From assembly GCA_946800325.1 (NCBI GenBank), contig OX326959.1, forward strand, positions 9,988,862 through 10,052,861: a DNA stretch of 64,000 nt, in the 5' to 3' direction. The notes under the pieces were generated by a model that was given only the letters and a program-made list of their open reading frames with translations, made no database searches and was not told where the DNA came from. Both the position numbers and the translations under genes were made by a program. Below are positions 60,150 through 64,000 of the stretch, piece after piece. Each line of letters starts with the position of its first letter. The first letter of the stretch is position 1. The DNA comes from Luzula sylvatica (taxonomy: Eukaryota > Streptophyta > Magnoliopsida > Poales > Juncaceae).

Positions 60150-63100
60150 ATGGATTCCGATGACGATATGCTTGACGCTAGCGACTCTGAGTTGGTTTAC
60201 GAGGATGATTACAGCGACGATGGTGACAAGAGCGATGACAGTGATGCGGATTACGATTTTGGGAATAAGGAAGAGATCGATGAGGTCGATTTGATCCGAC
60301 AGCGTGATCAGGTTATTGATTTGCAAGTTTTTGTGCTTTTAGCTTTCAATAAGCAGGCAATTAGGTGTTATTTGTGTTTGTTATTAGGTTTTGTTGGATT
60401 TTTCAATCAGGTGAGATATAATTCTGAACTTTTTGTGGTTTTGCCCTTAAAATAGCTGGAATTTGGAACTATTTATTGGCTTTATAGGTTGTATTTCAGA
60501 CGGGCCTGAACGAATCTGATATTAATCTTATACTTAGACTAATCTGATACTCAGTATATGATTTTGCGAAAAATTAAGATGATAGATTAAGTTTAGGGAT
60601 AGATTCGATCATTAGTAAGAGCCATATAACATAAAATTGGTTAATTTTATTTAACATACTACTCAATTTCATGAAAAATATTCTAATTCTAAGTGAAATA
60701 TATATATTTCGCAGAGATATAAAGTTCTAAAGTTGCAAGATATACATCAACGCCAAGAAGAAGCTATTTCCAATGTTTCAAGCATACTCTCAATTCCCAA
60801 AGAACATGCATTGGTTCTTCTTCGACACTTCAAATGGTTCGTCTATTTTCATTCGCACCCTTACAAAACTCCAAAATATCATCCATACCCTTATATTCTA
60901 TTATATTTCATTTTTAGGGACGTGACTGAAGTGAACGAAGAATGGTTCTCAAACGAAGACTCTGTTCGTCAAACTGTCGGGCTACTGGAGACTCCAGTCC
61001 AATCTCGCTCTGTCCGCAAAGTAAGTCCTTCAAATCATAATTTGGTACTCTGAATATCTAGTCTAATTTCTCTCTCTCTCTCTCTCTCTAGATTAAATGT
61101 GGAATATGCTTTGATACTTATCCATCGAATAAAATATCCTCTGCGGCATGTGATCACCCATACTGTTTCTCTTGCTGGCAAGGTTTGTTTAAATACTTCA
61201 AATTTAATTCTATACTAACATGATATCAATCTTAAGATATTGAGGGGTATTTTTGATATTAACAGGTTATATGAGTACATCCATTAATGACGGACCAGGT
61301 TGTCTAAACTTGAGGTGTCCTGAACCGTCTTGCTCTGTTGCGGTGACTCAAGACATGATTAATAAACTCGCTAAAGACGAAGATAAAGAAAAATATGAGC
61401 GATATGTTTTGAGGTCTTATGTCGAAGACAACAAAAAGGTATATTTAATATTTAATTGTTGTAAAAGGCTATTTTTGATATATTTTTATTTTGCAGGCAA
61501 AGTGGTGTCCTTCGCCAGGCTGTGAATTTGCAGTCGAGTTAAGGCCTGGTAGTAATAACTATGATGTTTTGTGTGACTGTACTTTTCCCTTTTGTTGGAA
61601 CGTAAGTTTGCAAAAAAGTCCCTCGCTTTTATTTATTCGCAAACTAGTCCCTACTTTTTTTTGTTGCTAATATTTTACTATTTATTTATTTTAGTGTATT
61701 GAGGAGGCACATAGGCCTGTAGATTGTGTTACTATAGAGAAATGGATAATGAAAAATAGCTCCGAGTCTGAAAATGTGAGCTGGTAAGTGTGTTTTTTAT
61801 TTTATTTATGTATTATTAAATAAATATATAAAATAATATTTTTTTATATTAGGATATTGGCAAATTCGAAACCGTGTCCAAGATGCAAGAGACCAATAGA
61901 GAAGAACCAAGGCTGCATGCACATGACTTGCACTCCTCCTTGCAAATTCGAATTTTGCTGGTATTAATATTATTATTCATCTTTTTATTTTCGTTATTTA
62001 TTTTAACCAGTTTATTCATTGTTTATTTATTTTTAATTTTAAAAAAAGGTTGTGTCTTGGTTCATGGGCTGAGCATGGAGAGAGAACTGGTGGGTTTTAC
62101 GCTTGTAATAGTTACGAAACACAAAAGAAACAAGGAGTGGTATGTAATAATATAATATAACATAACATAACAAAAATAAAATAATAATAATTTATTTTTA
62201 TTTTATTTTAAAATTCAGTTTGACGAGACAGAGAGGAGAAGAGAAATGGCGAAGACCTCTCTTGAACGATACACTCATTATTATGAACGTTGGGCCTCCA
62301 ACCAAACTGTATTTTTCTCTAACCCTAATTTAATTAATTAATTTATCTTATTTATTTTTATTTTATTAAATATATATTTTTTTTTCTATGTCTATGCAGT
62401 CGAGGATGAAAGCTCTTGCAGATCTAGAAGCAATGAAAACTACCAAGGTTTTTCTTTTTTCATTTCTTTTATATAACAAATTGCCAAAATTATATTTTTT
62501 TAATAAAATTTAAATATAGATTGCGGAGCTGAGCAATAACATTAAAGAACCCGAAACCAATTTGAAATTCATTCTCGATGCATGGCAACAGGTTCCTTTT
62601 TTCTAAATCTCAAACCTTTTTTTTTTAAATATTTAATACGCTCAATATACCGTTTTGACGAACAATATGCCATTTTGTACAGATTGTGGAGTGTAGGCGA
62701 GTTCTCAGATGGACTTATGCTTATGGATACTACATTCCAGAAAACGACACCGCTAAAAGACAATTCTTCGAATATCTCCAAGGTTTTTTTTATTATTATT
62801 ATTTAATATTTAATAAGTTATATTATTTATTAATTTATTTTAAAAAATATAGGTGAAGCCGAAACTGGCTTGGAAAGGCTTCATATGTGTGTTGAAAAAG
62901 ATTTACAACATTTTTTTCAAGAAAAACCCACTGAGGAATTTTGCCAATTTCGCACTAAACTTGCCGGCCTCACTAGGTATTTATTTATTTTGCAAATTAG
63001 ACCCTGTGTATTATATTATGTTAAATTATTTTATTTTTTGTGCAGCGTGACGAAGAATTATTTTGAGAATTTAGTACGAGCGCTGGAAAATGGATTGAAG

Positions 63101-63298
63101 GACGTAAACTCTACTTTGTGTAGCGGAGAAACCTCCACATCGAAAATTAACGAGAAGGATAAAAAGGGGAAGAATATAGGGTCGACCCATGCTGATGTGG
63201 CTGGCGTCAGTGACGAGGACCATTGGGCTTGTGACAGGTGTACATGTGCTAATCCCGTGTCGTCGGATACTTGCCAAGTTTGCAGTCACCGTCTTTAG
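60150..63298 (+). CDS. ARIADNE-type RBR E3 ubiquitin-protein ligase (ARI7/ARI8-like)
   Basis: An RBR ligase that takes ubiquitin from an E2 onto its own cysteine and then onto a substrate. Exons: 60150-60311, 60715-60836, 60918-61020, 61092-61182, 61266-61438, 61497-61601, 61695-61783, 61853-61960, 62048-62139, 62219-62308, 62400-62447, 62520-62591, 62693-62782, 62853-62976 and 63046-63298, giving 573 aa in frame. Domains in order: acidic N-terminus ([14 protein letters not shown]), a UBA-like segment (about 55-115), RING1 starting KCGICFDTY (about 131) with [13 protein letters not shown] with [12 protein letters not shown] and [11 protein letters not shown], and RING2 with [19 protein letters not shown]. 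The catalytic Cys is the one in GCMHM, near residue 303. The autoinhibitory Ariadne helices follow ([10 protein letters not shown] to about 510). The C-terminus is a RanBP2/NZF-type finger (WACDRC..NP..C.VC, residues 550-569), typical of the ARI5/7/8 group. All zinc ligands are present. No sign of damage. Confidence 0.95.
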
Positions 63299-64000
63299 CT
63301 GAGATAATTATGGGTTTGGTGGGTGTAGATAATAAGTAAAAGTGGTGGTGTGGGTGAGTGAGCGAGTGTGTGGGTGTGTTTGTTGTGGTACTTGTGTTTA
63401 GACTTTCCTTTTGTGCTCTTAAGGATTTGTTTTAACTTGTGGGAGTGTTAATTTATTTGTAAGGATTATGTATGCATGTTTTAAATTGGATGATGTGAAA
63501 GTTGAATTTGGGGGAAAATCCCTATTGAAAATTTGTCTAGTGTAAATTCAAAACTATAATTTGTTTTATTATTTATGAAAAATGTAATTTAGACGGGTAC
63601 TTCCCGAAAATAACTAATGAATTTTATCACTTGTATAAATAACTAATGAATCTAGGCGGGTACATCACAACATTTTGAAATGTATATTGTTAATAAATTT
63701 TTTATATAATACATAAACACAATTAAGATTATACATGATGTCATATTTAATAAAAATATAATTAAAAATATTTAATATAAAATTTATATAAATAAAAAAT
63801 ATTTAGTATTATAAGATGTTTCCTAATTGATATTTCTTAAGAAGTAACAATAATATTTTATATGTATTTGTAAGTTCAAAAAATTATGTGGTTTGTTAGG
63901 CAAACTCTACTCTTTTCTTTTATTATTTTCTGATAATATCATTTTTTTTGGGCAAAATAATATTATACATTATTCTCTTAGTTATACATTTAATAATAAT
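63299..64000 (+). other. 3' UTR and downstream AT-rich DNA
   Basis: About 63299-63500 is GT-rich ('gagtgagcgagtgtgtgggtgtgtt') and probably the ARIADNE 3' UTR. 63590-63665 contains a doubled 'acgggtacttc/gcgggtacatc' with 'aactaatgaat'. The rest is AT-rich, with no gene. Confidence 0.4.

Noticed and set aside
1..64000. CRISPR arrays, bacterial operons, rRNA or tRNA genes
   Set aside because: None is visible. Tandem repeats present lack unique regular spacers, and no tRNA cloverleaf or rRNA sequence was recognised.

Overview
The window is AT-rich nuclear DNA from a flowering plant, most likely a eudicot. Genes are split by short GT-AG introns, introns carry AAACCCTAA telo-boxes, one TTTAGGG telomere-like tract is present, and the transposable elements are typical of plants. 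The species cannot be named from the sequence. Three intact protein-coding genes are supported, all on the plus strand. They are the minor-spliceosome protein U11/U12-35K (22567-24648, 8 exons, 406 aa), mitochondrial biotin synthase BIO2 (26081-27684, 6 exons, 371 aa) and an ARIADNE-type RBR E3 ubiquitin ligase (60150-63298, 15 exons, 573 aa). All three are housekeeping genes of unrelated pathways, and nothing suggests that they are co-regulated.

A fourth locus, a PTI1-like receptor-like cytoplasmic kinase (4602-13505, plus), looks dead. Its HRD motif reads HTE, one splice donor has changed from GT to TT, the activation segment is missing, and the 5' and 3' halves are 7 kb apart. The gap holds a degenerate LINE on the minus strand, with a CCHC ORF1 and the first residues of the ORF2 endonuclease. 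A second LINE ORF1 relic lies at 40810-42149.

Region by region. 1-4600: intergenic, with a Helitron-like terminus and a dispersed repeat. 4602-13505: kinase relic with the LINE. 13506-22566: transposon-rich, with two non-autonomous hAT elements (14310-14973 and 19929-20550), a long-inverted-repeat element (15178-16052), tandem repeats, PPR-like scraps and the telomere-like tract. 22567-27684: the two clean genes, separated by another long-inverted-repeat element. 27685-47400: several partial copies of a block that includes part of BIO2 and its downstream sequence. These copies are cut apart by nested insertions. The most notable insertion is a 3.4-kb Mutator-like element (32599-36004) with a perfect 9-bp target duplication that carries three exons and the introns of ARP5, so it is a Pack-MULE. 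42880-44900: AT-rich pentamer satellite arrays of alternating polarity. 45200-46052: a third hAT element. 47383-53550: a CACTA end, a Helitron end with about 0.5-kb tandem repeats, and a perfect solo LTR (50760-51930). 54470-59030: further inverted-repeat elements, including a 2.5-kb element made of four tandem units with repeated near-perfect palindromes. 60150-63298: ARIADNE gene.

The main stories are gene-fragment capture and duplication (ARP5, BIO2), decay of a kinase gene around a LINE, and layered nesting of elements that can be ordered from their target duplications. All coordinates, splice sites and repeat boundaries were read by eye. Family assignments rest on recognised motifs, with no database search.
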